Shown here: positions 12,972-28,208 of the stretch, piece after piece
How the letters are laid out: each line of letters begins with the position of its first letter
Numbering within the stretch: position 1 is the stretch's first letter
Assembly (NCBI GenBank): GCA_016785225.1
Contig: JAFBJZ010000652.1
Location: 1,454,001-1,518,000 of the forward strand
DNA: 64,000 bases
Origin: Psettodes erumei
Taxonomy: Eukaryota > Chordata > Actinopteri > Pleuronectiformes > Psettodidae
Reading direction: 5' to 3'
Notes under the pieces: generated by a model
What the model was told of the DNA's origin: nothing
What the model saw: only the letters and a program-made list of their open reading frames with translations
Database searches by the model: none
Made by a program: the position numbers and the translations under genes

Positions 12972-14629
12972 CTGCCACGACACAACCAAGAGTCACATTG
13001 TCACTTTTGTTAGAAACACACAATATAATCAGAAATTAAAGGGCTACAAAACTTTGCAGGGGCTCGTTCTCAAAATGAGAAGAAACACAGGTTTTTAAAG
13101 GATTTCATGCCATAAAAGCAAAAAACTCTTCTGATTTTACAGTCTCTTTGTGCGTACTGCAGTATTTCTCCAGCTAAAAAACGTGTCACACCTCATGAGC
13201 AATCAAAACGCTTCTCTTGTAAACACCGTAACGTACATTTTCATGGAACCATCCTGACAGATCCCCTACATCCCATTTACACGCTCAAAAAAACAACCAC
13301 AGGCTGAGCACACGTGCGGCTGACTTCTTTGTGACCCCTGCTTGATGCGTATCCAGCATGTTGCGTGTTTTGCCTGCGCTGGCGGTTGCGAGCGGCGAGA
13401 GCACGCAACACCTTAGCCGTAAACCAGTCATACATGCATAAATCTGTGCAGAACAAGCGGAGGAGCTGTAATCCCCTGGCAGCAGCCATCGGATCAGCTC
13501 CGTTGTTTTTCCTCTGCACATTTGACCACGGTTGGACCCGTGCACTCTCTGCGCTCGCACACTTCACGGCTCTAACAGGGCTGAAGCGCACATATGGGAG
13601 AGAGGGCAGCGATACCAGAGCTGATCCCAGCAGCCTGGGAGTATCACTCCACTTACACAAAGGAGACGCAGGAGAAGAAGTAGGAAAAAGTCGAAACGTG
13701 TGTAAATGCACCATACATCAAGCTGTCTGCACAGATTTTACTGGATGTAGAGAGACAAAATGTAAAATGTAAAAAAAAAAAAAATAACCACCATCAACAT
13801 CTGTACCTCTCTCTCACGGCAGGAAACTTCAGTGTTTCACCACACGAGCCATCACGCCACCCGCGGCAGAACGAGAGAAGCTCAGTGAACTCTGCCTGTC
13901 CTCATCCGCCATGTTTAATTAATGGGGGGTTCAGCCATAGCTTTTAATGTATAGCGTGTGGAACACTAAAAGTTGGGGTTGGTTGAGATGTTAATTAGGG
14001 GGCGCAGTGGGGTTCACGGAGAGATCCGCTGCACGGATCACAGCAGCCACCTCAACAACAGGAATCACACACATGAAAAATGGATGTCATTCTGCCCGAG
14101 CTCCTGCCGGAGACTCTCACAGCTACACCAGTCAAAATCTCCAGGTGCCTGCCATCTCCTCCCGGCACGCAGCTCAAATTTAACAATCAAAAATTGTTAT
14201 GAAATTATCTTCTCAGTTAATTGACCAAATCGTTACGGACAAAACATGTGAGAAAATAATGGAAACGTAACCATCACAACTTCCAAATTGGATTCAGAGG
14301 TTTTTGTTGTTTTTGACAACAGTGCACTGGAACACACACGGCAGACTTTCCATCGGCCTCGCCGCCATTTTTCTGGAAATCCAGTGATCTAATCCCTGAT
14401 AAGTGGGGATTGGCATCGCAAAAGGAAACGCCTGTAACAGCAGAAATGAATAAGCCTGTGAAAGTTGTGTTGCTCATTCTAATGATAAAAAAAACAAATT
14501 TGAAAAATGATCATGAGACGCATGTAAATACACACACGAGTAAACGTACTGTGTAAAGACTGGAAGGAGGTGCAACGCAAACACACACACATTCACAGAG
14601 AGGTCACATGTGAACTGAACACGAGACGG

Positions 14630-14716
<87 letters not shown>

Positions 14717-17436
14717 GCGAGCAAACCTCTCACATGACCCCGTTCATCAGTCAGACTCCTGCACTCCTGATCCCTGTGGATGTTACACAACAGTTTTGGG
14801 ACTGATGTCAGAAAGATTTCAGATGGTTTCAGTTTCACAAAAGGTGGAAGACTTCAAAAAGCATCTCAACTTTCATTTCACTTCGTCAAACACGCCGTGA
14901 GCCTCGACTCTGTCATGCAGCAAAATGCGTGTTTTGCATTTCAGTCTCGGGTCCTGCAGTTCAGTTTTGATCTGATTGTTTCCTGTATTGTCTGGCTCTG
15001 TCGACGGACGCTGCGCTCTTCTTCACCCCTGTACAGGTGAGCAGCCAATATTTGTGTCAAGTTCAAGTCCGGCTGGAGTCATTTGTTGTAGAAATTCTCA
15101 AAATATCTGTGTTATGGCAGCTACAGTATGGTTAAGTTTAGGGAACTAAACGATAAGAGGTGACCTTTCCCTGCAGGTCTGTGACAGGAAGTCAGCTGTT
15201 CTGCACCGCCACCGTTTGCGTGTTCACAAAGCCACCTTTCGTGCAGCTGCCATCAGCTCGCCTTTATCTCTCAAAAACACCCGAGTTAGCGTGACAAGCA
15301 GCTCGCCTAATTGGGGTGGCACGGGTTACAGGCCGAACGCAGCTGCCGATTGTGCAGAAGTAATCGGGTCGCCCGGCGTTAACCGCGGTATCACTGCACT
15401 GTAAAGGCGGGCTCAACGAGGAGCCGCAGCCAGTGAGATCATAGTTTCAGCTACTGACCACGACGCAAATAATGGGATCGGAGAGGATCCCACAGCTCAG
15501 GGAGGAATACTGACGCCAGCACGTCTTACTGCAAAGGCCGGAAAGAGTGAGGCACAGAGGGAGGGATGGTGGAAGGCAGAGAGGTGTGGACAGGCGGCAG
15601 ATGATCCTCTCAGTCTAGATTTCTTCCTTGTTAGCTCATACACTCGAGCTCTAAGATCCTTCTCTGCGTTTTACTCATGCACCGCCGCCTGCCAAACGCC
15701 CACATCCCATAAAAAGGCTCTCGCTGCACATGAAACTCCCAGCCAATCCGTTTCCTTCGTCCCCCACACTGTGGGTGTGGCTCGGTCTTGTGTTCACATC
15801 GCAGTCCTCTTATCGATGGCTGAGGGGGAGGAAAAAAAAAAACCTTTCTGGTGTTTTACAGGGATTTTATCGGAGGGGGAAATGATGAGAAGAGAAGAAA
15901 GCAAAGCTGCCTTTGGTACATCTACACTATTGGATGTAAATCCTTTTTAATGGGATCCAGGGTTCAGAGCTGGGGCAGAGATTACCTAGGGAGATCTGGA
16001 TCTGGCGTGACCTGCATTTGCCCCAACCTCGCCCTCTGCACCCTGCCCCGCTGCACTCTGGCCTGGTGCTGAGGCAAGGGCATGGCATGGTTGGAGCCCC
16101 CCGGGTGGGGGGGGTGGGGTGGGTGGGCGTTAGAAACAAGGTGGGCCTGGCAAAACCAAGACAGGTGGAGGGAGGAAGGGAGGGATTTGGGAAGTGATGC
16201 ACAACAGGAAGTTCACCTGTACTGTAAATTAGTAGGAGGAACATTAGCTCAACACAATCACTGTTCAGTGTCATCTCAACACAACCCCCTTTGATTCCTA
16301 CTGACATGCAAATATTTAAAAAAAACACAAAAATATAGTTTCATGTTTCTGACAATGATGGAGCTCTACAGCAAAGAAAAATAAGATACCAGGCTTCATA
16401 CTATAATATAGGGTGAATACATTTATGATTTTTTTGTATATTCGTGAGTTTTTATTGACAATTTTAAAAAAACACAGAATATCACCAGATTTGATTTCAG
16501 ATAAATGATGATTTGATGAAATCCTACATGTAAAAGGTCATTTTCCTGCTTTTGCCCCCTTTTTTTATTTTCTATTTTTACTTTGCATCTATGAGTTATT
16601 TCTTTATGTGCAATTTTTAAGTTACGGGCAGATATTATGGCTGACTTTTAATGCTACGTGGAAAATTATTCATAAATGTACATTAAATATTCTCAGAAAA
16701 TGAAAATGTCGCTGAACAAATCATGAATATTCAGTATATTATATATGATTTATGTAATTATGATAAAAAATATTTGAAAGGCCTCCCACTTCCACAGCTA
16801 CTGTCAAATTAAATCTCATTGGTTTCCATTCTGAAGACCCCTCCCTGAGTTTAAATCCCGCCCCACTGTCCCAACTGTAAATACATCAAATGAAGGAGTC
16901 AATGAGACGGCAGCCATACAATCAGATGGGGGAGGGGGGGAATAACTGCACCAGACAAGGTGGGGGGGGGATAAAAATGAAAGGATGAAGGGTAAATGTA
17001 GGCAGGGCGGGGTAAATTCAAGGTCAGCGAGAGATGATCGGGCCGGCATGCTTGAATAACCAGGGCCAGTCGGGCAGAGGTCAGCCAATCAGAGGCCGGC
17101 GCTGCGAATCCAGGCAGCTGCAAACAGAGCGGCGGGCGAACTGGGCTAGAGGTAGAAAGGTTAAGCCAGATCAAGACCCAGTGTACAGATCAACCAGGCA
17201 TCCGTATGTGTCAATAAATCAGCATGGCTGATGTCCGAGGCGAGAAACGAGAGGAAACTGTCGAAAAAAAGTGATTTGTCTGTTTCGGCGTCTTTGTAGT
17301 TCTGTCTCTAATTTGTTTTGCCCCAGTTGTATCTCTATCATTCCGTTTTTAATCACATTATCTCCCTGCTTTACTGTGATGCAATAAAGCTGAACTGACC
17401 TAAGCTACAAGCATTAACACAAACGTCTGAGCGGTG

Positions 17437-17470
<34 letters not shown>

Positions 17471-20400
17471 CATAACGCCCCATAATGCAGAGAGAAATGC
17501 AGGATTGTGATGGTAAAGTCTGTAAGAAGGACACTTGGTGATGCTCTTTCACACTTTCCATGACCCCTCCAGCCGCTCGGTGATCCCACCATGACCCCGC
17601 TCACACTCCCACCCCCTGATCCCAGGCATGTGATGAGCCACGGCACACAATGAAAACGCTTTTTTTCCCCCCCGTGTAGACTGTACCAGGCAGAGCATTA
17701 AACTGTATGTAACGGCCCAGCGGACGCTCAGCTGCATGTCCTGCGATGGCGGCCGGCGTGCGTTCAGCTGTGCTGCGTGTGACGGCCCAGCGGCTGCCAT
17801 TGTTACAGAAACCGAAAGGAAGCAATGACTTACTCAACTGTGTGTGATGGATCAACGTATCGCGCCTTTATCAAAACCGTTCCAGCTCATCACGACGTCG
17901 GCAGTACCAATTAAAATGACTGCCTTTCATAATGAAGCTTAAAGGAGGAGCTCTGACGGACCAATAACTCTACGTTTACAACGTTACCCTCCAAGAAAAT
18001 GTTAAAAAGACACAGAAAAGTCTGGTTTTATTCAAAGTAAAAAAGACATGCAACAACCACAAAATACAATGTTGTCACAAAACACTTGAAGCTGTGATAA
18101 ATGCTGATATAAAGCCCAAATGGACTGAATTACAACATTTGCTGTGTTGCAGGTCGGTGAAATGGGGGCACACCTGTAAATCTCCATTCACTTCTAATGG
18201 GGGCTAAATGTTAGCTACACCAAACTGATTTGAAGTCAGTCAATGTGGATGTCAGTTCTAGGATTTTAAAACTGTACATCAAAAACCCATCACTGACACT
18301 CCCCTCCCCCTCCTCCCCTCCTCCTCCTCCTCCTCCTCCTCCTCCTCCTCCTCCTCCTCCTCACACCCCAACTTCCACTTCTTACAGCACACGCCTCAGA
18401 CATTATCACCACCACCACCATCACATTTCACCTGACCCCCACCCGAATAGGCCCGATCCGGTTCTCCATGGCTGCAGCACATGTCCAGCCAGGTTCAGAC
18501 AGGGGTTAACCCCGTCTTATAGAATCGCTGGTAGATATGGCCGCCTAATCCTCCTTAGCGCAAAAGCACTTGGGACTGTTATGAGGCCCACCTCCCCACC
18601 TCTTTCTCCGGTCAGATTTACTGTAACTACTGTAGTTTGTAATAATAAAGTGCATGTTGGAGTAAAGTTGTCAAAAAAATGTAGTATTACAATACTGAGT
18701 TTCAACACTGAGTATTATCTTCCACCTCTGGATTTTGGCCGCTGTTTCTCAGCAGTGTGTTGTTGTTGTTGTTGTTGTTGTTGTTGTGTGAACACAGGGC
18801 GAGGATGGAGCGCTCCTCTTCCACATGGCAGGTGTTTGTAAGCTCCCGCTCAGGTAATCCACCAGTTTAATTGCATTACACATTTGCCTGGCGAATGACA
18901 CAAAGTGGCTGCGTGGACGACCTTTGACCACGGCCGATCGCTCCGGCAACTCTGGGGTCAGACGTGAGGCGGGTCCAGAAGACAGTGTGTGTGTGTGTGT
19001 GTGTGCCCATGTTTGTGGGGGTTTTTTGTGCGCTTGTGCGACAGAGACAGATGGAGAAGACGAGTAAAAAGCTCTCGTATCCAATTTTGCTGATTTTCCT
19101 GTTTTCACATCAGTTGGAGGATTACATGCTCCTCCATATGTTTGGAAAATTACACCGCCCTTGGCTTCACTCACACACACACGCGACCGTACGCACTTCA
19201 CTCTGCCAGAAGCTGATGAAACAAGTCAATTCAATCTGAGAGAGTGATTAAGGACAAAGGCAACCAACTTAATTGCTGTTATGTTCTTTTGATTATCTAA
19301 TCAACTGATTAGATTAGTCTCGCAGGTTTCTTCCTGACCATCATCGAGTCGCACGAAGGTTTCCTCCTCCGAACACGATGCTCTCGCTTTGGGTCACGGC
19401 AGAGCAGAGAGGAAACGAGTTTGTTTCTTTACAACGCCACGCACAAATGTTTTGACTGAAGGCACAAAGAACCGAGTGTCCGTCCTTCCGTCCGTCCGTC
19501 TATCTGTCACCCCTTCCTATCTCTTTCTCCATTCAGAGCGCGTGGACAATTGCCACACTGTGCAGCATCTGCGCGGCTGTACGTCATGGCCGGGCCCTCG
19601 ACGCGCCCAGACGAGCGGCCCAGACGCAGTCTGTCTGGGCCATCATGGAGAACAATGCACACAACGGGGACATTCACTGTACATCCACCCAACATGTCGC
19701 CTTGTCTCCTCAGTCTGCAGGAAGATGCAGGGATTGGTTTTGGAGCATGTGGAACCAAATCAAGTTTATCTAGTGCAAAAAATGCAAAAATATTCATATC
19801 AGTTGACTAAATCAAGCCTATCATAGACCCCTTCTTCTATTTAACACTACAACAATGCCCTATATACTGTACTACACAAATATTCGTAGAAAACCTGTTG
19901 CACAATCAGGTGTTACTTAACTGAGAATTTAGATCTGCTCAGTTTTATAAGAGGTCACATCAGGGTCACCTACTTTTTAAAGAGCCTCATCCTTCTGGCT
20001 CATACCTTTAATGATAATGCATGTTATTTGGAGAGCACTTTTCCCACAAAATGTTTAAATGTTGTTCTTGGTAACTGAAAACTCACTTAAAAGGTGTCAG
20101 GGGGGCAATACCTGACCTCTGACCTCCCCCGCAGCGCAGAATAAGCGAAAAATACAGGACGACAGCCACAAGAAGCGCCGTCTGGAAAGTTTTCACAGCT
20201 TTTGCTAAACTGCGCCCGAGGCCGTTTGGTATCAGGAAATCGTCCGAGTAATAGAAAAGACAGCAGGAAGTGTGAGGCTGATCTCAGGTGACAAACAGAC
20301 CTGTCGGGTTTGGCTGGTTCACGTCCAGGTTGGTCTTAAACCTAAACGAGGACGTGAGCGTGTTCACCAAAAAATGTGTCTTTGGCAGCTAAGTCAGCAA

Positions 20401-23106
20401 GTGGCTGTCCACTTTCTGGCATGACTTTTTTTTTTTTTTTGCTTTTGTTGTCAAAATTGTCCCTGCTGGCCACTGTACACGTCTCTGACAGTCAGCCAAT
20501 AAATTCAAAGGAACAGGTAAAAACTTAAGAGTTTCAGATTAAAACTAACACAAGTGTAGATTTGGACCTGAGCTCATGTTGTAAACATGCTGCCTGATTG
20601 GTTTGTTGTGTAGCTTCGGTTAAGACTGGCAACTCCAAAGACAAAATCTGTGGCTTAAATCTTTCTGCTGAATTTTCTTCATCCACCTGTGACTAGTTTC
20701 TCCACACACAGTGTTTGCTGGGACAGTTTTAAGGCTCGACTGTGTGTGAGTGCACACATGCACTAAATCTGTACTGCATCATGGTCTGGATAATAAAACT
20801 GCGATTATGTAAGTACAGCTGGAGGTCAGTGAGACCACACATGCAGGTGGACGCACAATGTGAAAGTGTGATTGTGTGTTCATGAACATACACGTCCATT
20901 TGAACTGCTTATACTTCTGAAATGTCTGTTTCGCAATATAAGTCCCCAAAATTTAAATTATTTCTGTACTCACGTTTTATTTCTTTGTTCTGGAAGATTT
21001 TTGGGGGGACAAAGGCATTTGTGATATTATACAACATGTTTGAACAGTCCAGCCATAAATTGCATCCGCATCCAGTGTCCTCAAACGACTTTGGGAAACA
21101 AAGGCAAATATTGGCCCACATCTGTGCTTCGTTGGAGCCAGCTTTACATTAAAGATTAAACATGATTCCCTCTCTGAGCTCCCTCCTGTTTTTTGCTGTA
21201 GGATTAAAGCAGTTTAACACTGCACAAGAGACCATTAAATCCATAACTTTGCGTGGTAAGGGCTGCAAACAACAACAGACTGATACAATGGCGACGGTGG
21301 AAGAGCTTAAAAAGTGACCACACAGTGAGTGTCCTGAATCCTCCTGAAGCCTTGCTGCCAAAACCGACTGGAACAAGCAGGACATGCCCAAGAACGACAA
21401 GAGTTTTGGTCTTTTTTCTTTAAAAAATAAATAAAAATTTAAAAAGCTGCAGAAAGCAGCTTGATGCTGCACATTTTTACACCGATATGAGGTAAAGTTC
21501 TTCTTCTTCATACAGAACTACATGATCCTCTTCCACATGCACAAATCCTCACAGCATACCTTCACAATAAGAGCCTCCACCAGCACCCACCAGTCCGGTT
21601 TGTTCTCTGCAACAAAGTCATCATAAAGGAAGCTGGAGCTTGGTGGGGGGGGGGTCACGTTCTGGTTCCGGGTTTCCGTGTGCGCGTGCTCACACACGCA
21701 CACCCCCTCCTGTTGTGTTACCCGGTAGCGGGGAGCCACCTGCCGGGACAGAGGGAGAGCTCCGAGCCGGTAACGGATTACTCAGTAACGCGTTACAGAT
21801 TACCGAACGATGCTACGGCTACTGAGGACAAACGTGAGTTTCTACAGACGCGTTGGATCCAGCTGGAGGCTCGAAACATCCGGATGAGGTCGAATTATAA
21901 AAAGCAGCATTTCTTCTTTCTTTCCTGATATAGGTGTAACGCGTTTATCCACACAGGTGGAAACATGTTTGAATATTTTCGTGTGATCGTGCTAATCGAT
22001 GACATTGTTGTGGAACATGAACTCGAAATTTAGCAAGTTTGTTTGGTCTTTGGGAGTCGAAACATGAAGATTTAAAGACATGTAGGTTGTGTATTTGAAA
22101 GAATTACTGACTAATAGAGAAAATTCAACAGAGTAATGGATAATAGGCGTTGGATCGTAGCACGTCCTCGAATAAATATGGGATCCAGACATGTTTACGC
22201 GTGTTATTTGGTTATATTCGTCAGGTTTCAGCCTTTACTGACTGAGCCTCAGTCAAGAGATTTACGCAACAGTCAGTGTTTTATTAGCCAATAATCTACA
22301 AACCAAGAGTTTGTCCTTGTTGGCTGTTTGTCCTTTTGTTTTTAATCAGTTATTGTTTCAGTAAATTTGAGGGTAGAATATAATTATTTCTTTTAAGTTA
22401 CTGTAAACCTATAAGTCTATACCTAACCTATAGTTGTTTGGGGTTTTTTTGCGTGCGTCTGCGTGTGTGTTTCCAGTGTCTGCTGCCTCGTTGCGTGATC
22501 CGTTTGAATACCTCACCAAACTAATTGGAGTTACACCATGGGTCAATGACCAAATCCCCAAACATCGTTAAAAAACACTTAACGATCCAACCTCCCATAT
22601 TACTGTAATTAGTATTTGTCACTGATAAATAGACCTGTCGCCTTTATATGAGAATTAATTACATTTTAAAAAGGTCTGTGGTGTTTTACACTGCCTTGGT
22701 TTCTGTAAAGGTTTCTTAAAACAAAGGGGGAACTCCCTTCTTGCTGAATGTCAGTGAAATTAGATAAATGTCAAGTGTATAAAGATCCCTGCTGTGTTTT
22801 GGTTGTTTCGAATAAAAGTTTGGGACAGTGAAAGACCTTCTTCGTTTCCTTCTTCATTATAAGTCAATCATGTCAGTTATACAACTACAATTGGTGTCTT
22901 ATCTCGAAGCTTTTTTTCTAAGTAATTGGCCTTTTGTTACTTTTAAATAAAGAAAACCTTCGAAATCAAACGAAATGGATGAGAAACGTTGGGTTTTTTT
23001 TTCGTTTGCTTGTTTGAGCTCTTAACAGAAGCCATGTCGTTGTTTTTGAAACAGGAAAAAGATGGAAGGCCCCGTAATTATTAAAATATTATTAATAACA
23101 ATACTT

Positions 23107-23152
<46 letters not shown>

Positions 23153-23478
23153 CTTGGGGCTTTGGACGCTGCGTTTGCTTCAAACATGCAGAAGACAATA
23201 ATAAGAAAGAAAACGCCACTAAAAGCCTTTTGAGGCGTAAAAGCTGCTTCGATAGCAGCACAGCATTAAGAAATTCCAGCGCGGTGGGCTTAATATTTCA
23301 CGCCATTACCGAGGAGACTTTTATTATCATGAACATTTTGAAGGTCAGAGCCGTTTTCAGACGGTTCGGTTCAGCCAATCCTCTGCAGCAGCCGCAGCAG
23401 CAGCAGGAAGCTGGGGCCCTCCCATTAACACCCCTAGTGTCAGCACTAATGAGGGACACAGTGGCTGCTCTGTGCTCC

Positions 23479-23549
<71 letters not shown>

Positions 23550-23650
23550 ATCCCATCACCTTTATGTGTGAGTAGGTTTTTTGTGTGTTTCAATACTGTT
23601 GGTTTCACCGTGGCGATGCGTTAAATTCCTGCGTGTGTGTTTGTGTGTTT

Positions 23651-23745
<95 letters not shown>

Positions 23746-24019
23746 TTTACTTCCTGCAACAAGTGTTTTCACGCGCACGTCTGCAAAGCACAAAGGGCCC
23801 ATGAAAAAGCCTCAGGTTATATATTTGCACACACTGTTAACATAAAAATAAACGCGCGGAGGTTTAAACGTGTTTAAATTGAGTTTTTCGTTCGTTCGTG
23901 AGGGAAGTGTTGGGGTCTTGACCTCACTCTGTGAAGGGCATTGAGATAATGTATGTTGTGATTTGGCGCTATACAAATAAAGCTGAATTGAATTGAATGG
24001 AATGTGCGCGTTAATTTGC

Positions 24020-24059
<40 letters not shown>

Positions 24060-24499
24060 ACGCAGCGTGCACCTGCCGGGTGCGCGCACAAAGGCAAGAG
24101 ACAGAATGAAAACTGGCAACAAGCGTCCACGGTTTCCTGTCCGTGTGATAAACTGGACCTTAATACGAGAGAACCAGGCATTTAAAACAGTCTCTGAAAA
24201 ACGGATCTGAAATTTAAAGACAGTATGCGGGTTAAACCTACAGTGTCGTGGGTAAAGTACATTCCGATTTGTTTGGTATTATTCTCCAAACTATTTCTCG
24301 GAACTTTATTGTCACGTTATAAGAACACAGGACTGCAGAGGGCAGTTTACAGTACTGGAAGGAAAGAGGTTTTTGGTGACATTATTTTAAGTTTTGTTTG
24401 TATCCAAGCAAACTGTGTAGACACGAAGGAGTGGTGCTTCTTTTGCCGTTTGATTAGATGCAACAGTGACGCACAGAGTAGCTGCTGCTACTACTACTA

Positions 24500-24549
<50 letters not shown>

Positions 24550-27500
24550 TTTCAGTCCAATGGCCACATGATGAAGACTTGATGTGAGAGACTGATAATG
24601 TTAGTTTAGTTTTTGGTTCAGTGTGTCACTGAGGTGTTGACTCATCTCATTCGGAAGCCTCCGTGTCCCAGTTATTGATGTTTTTTTTTTTTTTAAAATA
24701 ATGCAACATTTTTATGCGAATGTGGGTAGACAAAAATTTGTTTTTCAAATTTAAACAGTGGTCGATCAGGCGTACATAAATTGTGCAAACACGTGGCCAT
24801 TCTTTAGCCTTTTTCAGGCCTGGGGCTGATTATTTGTGGGCGTTTTTTGCTTGTTTACTTGTTTGTGTGTACATTTGCACTTCAAATCAACGTGCCTGTG
24901 ACGTCAGACTGAAAACATGCGTCATTCTTTGCTGGGCCCCGGGTGCGTCACTTTTCAGAGAGGAGAAACAGCAGAGAACCGTTTTGGGGCGGGGCAGCTG
25001 CCTATTCTTCTCTCTGATTGGCTGAGGAGCCCATTAAAGCCACCTGCGACCCCATCATTTAAAAACACGAGGCTAATGCTAACTGAGAGCACTAGCCCAC
25101 AACATATTAAACTACCACTGTGTTATTTAAATATCCTGTAGGCTAAACTCAGGTCTCTGTTGGCTAACAACCAGGGGCTGCTAAGCTAGTCAAAGAATAG
25201 GCAGAAGAATTTCTTATTTGTTTAAAATATATAGAGCTATATTTTTTCTTTGCTAATTTATAGTAGCTTTTTGGTTGTTGTTGTTTAAGGGTTTGTTTGT
25301 TTGTTTGTGCCCCCCAAAAAAAAAAACAAATAAATAAAATAAAGTGTCCCTCTGACAGGCGTGCTTACCTGTGTCTCGGACAGATTGAGCTGCCTCGCGA
25401 GCTCGGTGCGCTCGCGGCCCACGACGTACTGGCAACGCTGGAACTCGAGCTCGAGCCGGTACAGTTGCTCGGCCGTGAAGGAGGTCCGCGTGCGCTTGGG
25501 CCGGTCCAGGTCGAGGCCTTTCGGCAGGACGATCTCCCGGATGGTGCCTTTGGCGTCTGTCCAGAGTTAAAAAGAAAAAAAAAGTTAAATTTTCAGGTAT
25601 TGCTCGTTAATGTTTTTTTTTTGTTTTGTTTTGTTTTTTTTTTTTGGGGGGACTTTTTCCTTTTACCTTTTAGTCTTCTTATTTTTCTTGTGAGGATTAT
25701 TTGGGTCTATGGGTAGTTTTATTTCATTATTTCATTTTTAGGTATATATACAGCTTTCCACCAGTTACAGTCTGTCAGATGTTAATCTGAGCTAATCTGT
25801 CAAAAAATTGGCAAAATCAGAACTCATTTAACTCATTATATTATAATGAAAAATATATAACAAATACATCATATGCTGTGTTTTAAAAAGTTTGTCAGGA
25901 GATGTCATAAAATATTATAAAGAACTCCTGGTGAGGTTCAGTCATAAACCACACCCTGGATCCAGAAGGATTTTGCAAAATAAATAAGTAAAAATAGATT
26001 ATTATATAAATAAATATCCTGACGCGTTTCTTTCACTTAAATTTCGCTGCGATCGACAAATGTCCGCCTTTTTTCGAGTATTTGTTTCCCGCAATAAAAT
26101 CCGTGTCACTGTTGACTGCACAGTAGCCAAGAATATTTGTACGTATTTATCACATCCAAGGGCAAGACAAGAGCTCCTCTTTGTCCGCGGTTTTGAAGTC
26201 ATGAAATATGAAATCCAATAAAATATGAAGAGCCCTGAATTAAATATGACACCAACTGATTGAGCCAAACATCCATAGGGCCTCTATCGAGAGGGCTACC
26301 GGCTAACTGCAGGTGTAACAGTAAAAAAAAAAAAAAAACACGATTTAAAAAAAGCAATAAAATGGTAAAACAAATAGTTTCACTTAGCATATTTTGAAGT
26401 TGTGGTGATGAAATCAAAAAATCAAACATTTTAAATTAAAAAACAAAACAGGTGCTTCACATGGAGATTCATTGCAGAGGAATTAAAGGAGTTAATGAAA
26501 CGCAGTAAATTCATCAGTCATGTTCCCTGCTCTGTATTAAACGTTTTTCAGTCACAGTGGTATATTCCTTAGGCCTACACGCTTGAGCTACATATTGGAA
26601 CACGCCTGAGAGATCTCCATCTTTACGCACGCATAATGACTGTGCGTAAAGTGTCGATTCTGCACCCGAGAGGCCGCCAGACCCTTCTTACATACATGTT
26701 CACGTCTTTGTGCCTTGCCCCCGAGCAAAGGCAAAAACTCAAAATGCGCTAAGAACGTTTGCAAGAGGGGGAAAAAAATAGAGAGGGGAGAACGTGCAGC
26801 GGCTGAGAGTATGCGCAGACCTGCTGACCTCCCGGTGACCCCGGCCTCTCTGCGGAAATCCCGAGCATCCAGACTCAGCGTCAAAAACAATCCCTGACAC
26901 TGCAGCCCCCCAGTGACGACGTGCACCAATGTCAGGCCTTGGACAACATTAACCAGCGACTGATGCAGGAAAACATCCCTCAGTGGTGCTGATTCACAGG
27001 GTTAATGCAGAGGACACCAACACCGCAGAAAGGATACCTGGAGGTTTTGGTGTAGAGGTGAACCAGAAATAATTCTGGCTGATAACAGTGAATTGTCTAA
27101 AAACTCAATATAAGTAGAACAATGATACACATCAAACGTGATCTGACTATCCCTGCTGTCACTGCAATAACAGGTAACAACTTCTGCTGGAGCTCTGACG
27201 AAGCAGATGCGTTTTCTATTTTTCCTTTTAAAAATAAAAAAATAAAACATGGATCCACGTCTGTGGTTTCTCTCTCTTTCTGCTCCTCCAGCGTCCCGTG
27301 CATCGTTCACCATTTTAAATCAGCCATCACTAATTTAACGTTAATGCCAACTCTTCTCTTCTCATCCCGAAACGAGCTGCTTCTGGCAGAGGACACTGCA
27401 CGACCGCGCGTTCAATACAAAGATAAAACTAACACCAGCCAGCAACCGTGATATCGACATTGTCCTCTCTGTAACCGAGAAGTGATAGGCCGACATATTG

Positions 27501-28174
27501 ATCGGGTCCACGGCTCACACTCTCACACACCACTGCAGAAACCTGGTGCACAGACGCCAACTTTTCATTTTTTAGTTTTTCCTTATGGGGTCTGAACGGA
27601 GGTGACATTTTTGTTCTTGGAAAGCAAATACTACATGCAGAAAACTTCACAAAAACTTTGCTCTGTATATTCCTCATAAAGTCTAGATTTTTTTACCTCA
27701 CTGGAATTACAACAGTCTTTGTTTTATGAACAATGATTACATGTATCCTAAATGCAATTTATGTTTCCTTTGTTTTTGGAATCTGATGCCTTTTGAGTTT
27801 TTCTGCAACATATATATATAACGCCCATTGACTGCACAATTTCATTTACTATAATTCAACCCACAAATATAAATTGAATACTGAACTGCTTTAGGCCATT
27901 TGGACACACAGTATGACTCTAGAAATGCATATATTCATAGAAGAAAATTTAAATAGGCTTAAAAAACAAAACAAATGACAACAGATGGTCTAATTTGCAT
28001 TTTTCTAAGTGTTTGCTAGCTGCCCAGATTTGATCTGAATTTTCAGTAATTTCTTCATCTCTTTCATTCACACTGGCCTCCTGCAGCAGGGTGTGGACAC
28101 CCAGGTTAATATTGAATTAAATATTACTCCGGTGTTCATTAACATAACGTTAACACAACCAGCTACTTGCATGT

Positions 28175-28208
<34 letters not shown>

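Larger units (their letters stand above)
12972..25368 (-). other. vax2: vax2 intron 2 (12.4 kb)
   Basis: No nested gene is recognised. It holds microsatellites (14.6, 17.4, 18.3, 18.8, 23.1, 23.5, 23.6, 24.0 and 24.5 kb), an L2-like tail near 23.95 kb, a run of AT-rich sequence (16.3-16.8 kb), and blocks with homeodomain-type sites (13.9-14.0 and 15.2-15.4 kb) that are candidate regulatory elements. Large introns with enhancers are common for developmental homeobox genes. Confidence 0.7.

Noticed and set aside
18230..18841. 203-codon plus-strand frame with Pro and Cys runs
   Set aside because: It is driven by the (CTC)n and (GTT)n repeats; composition is not protein-like outside them.
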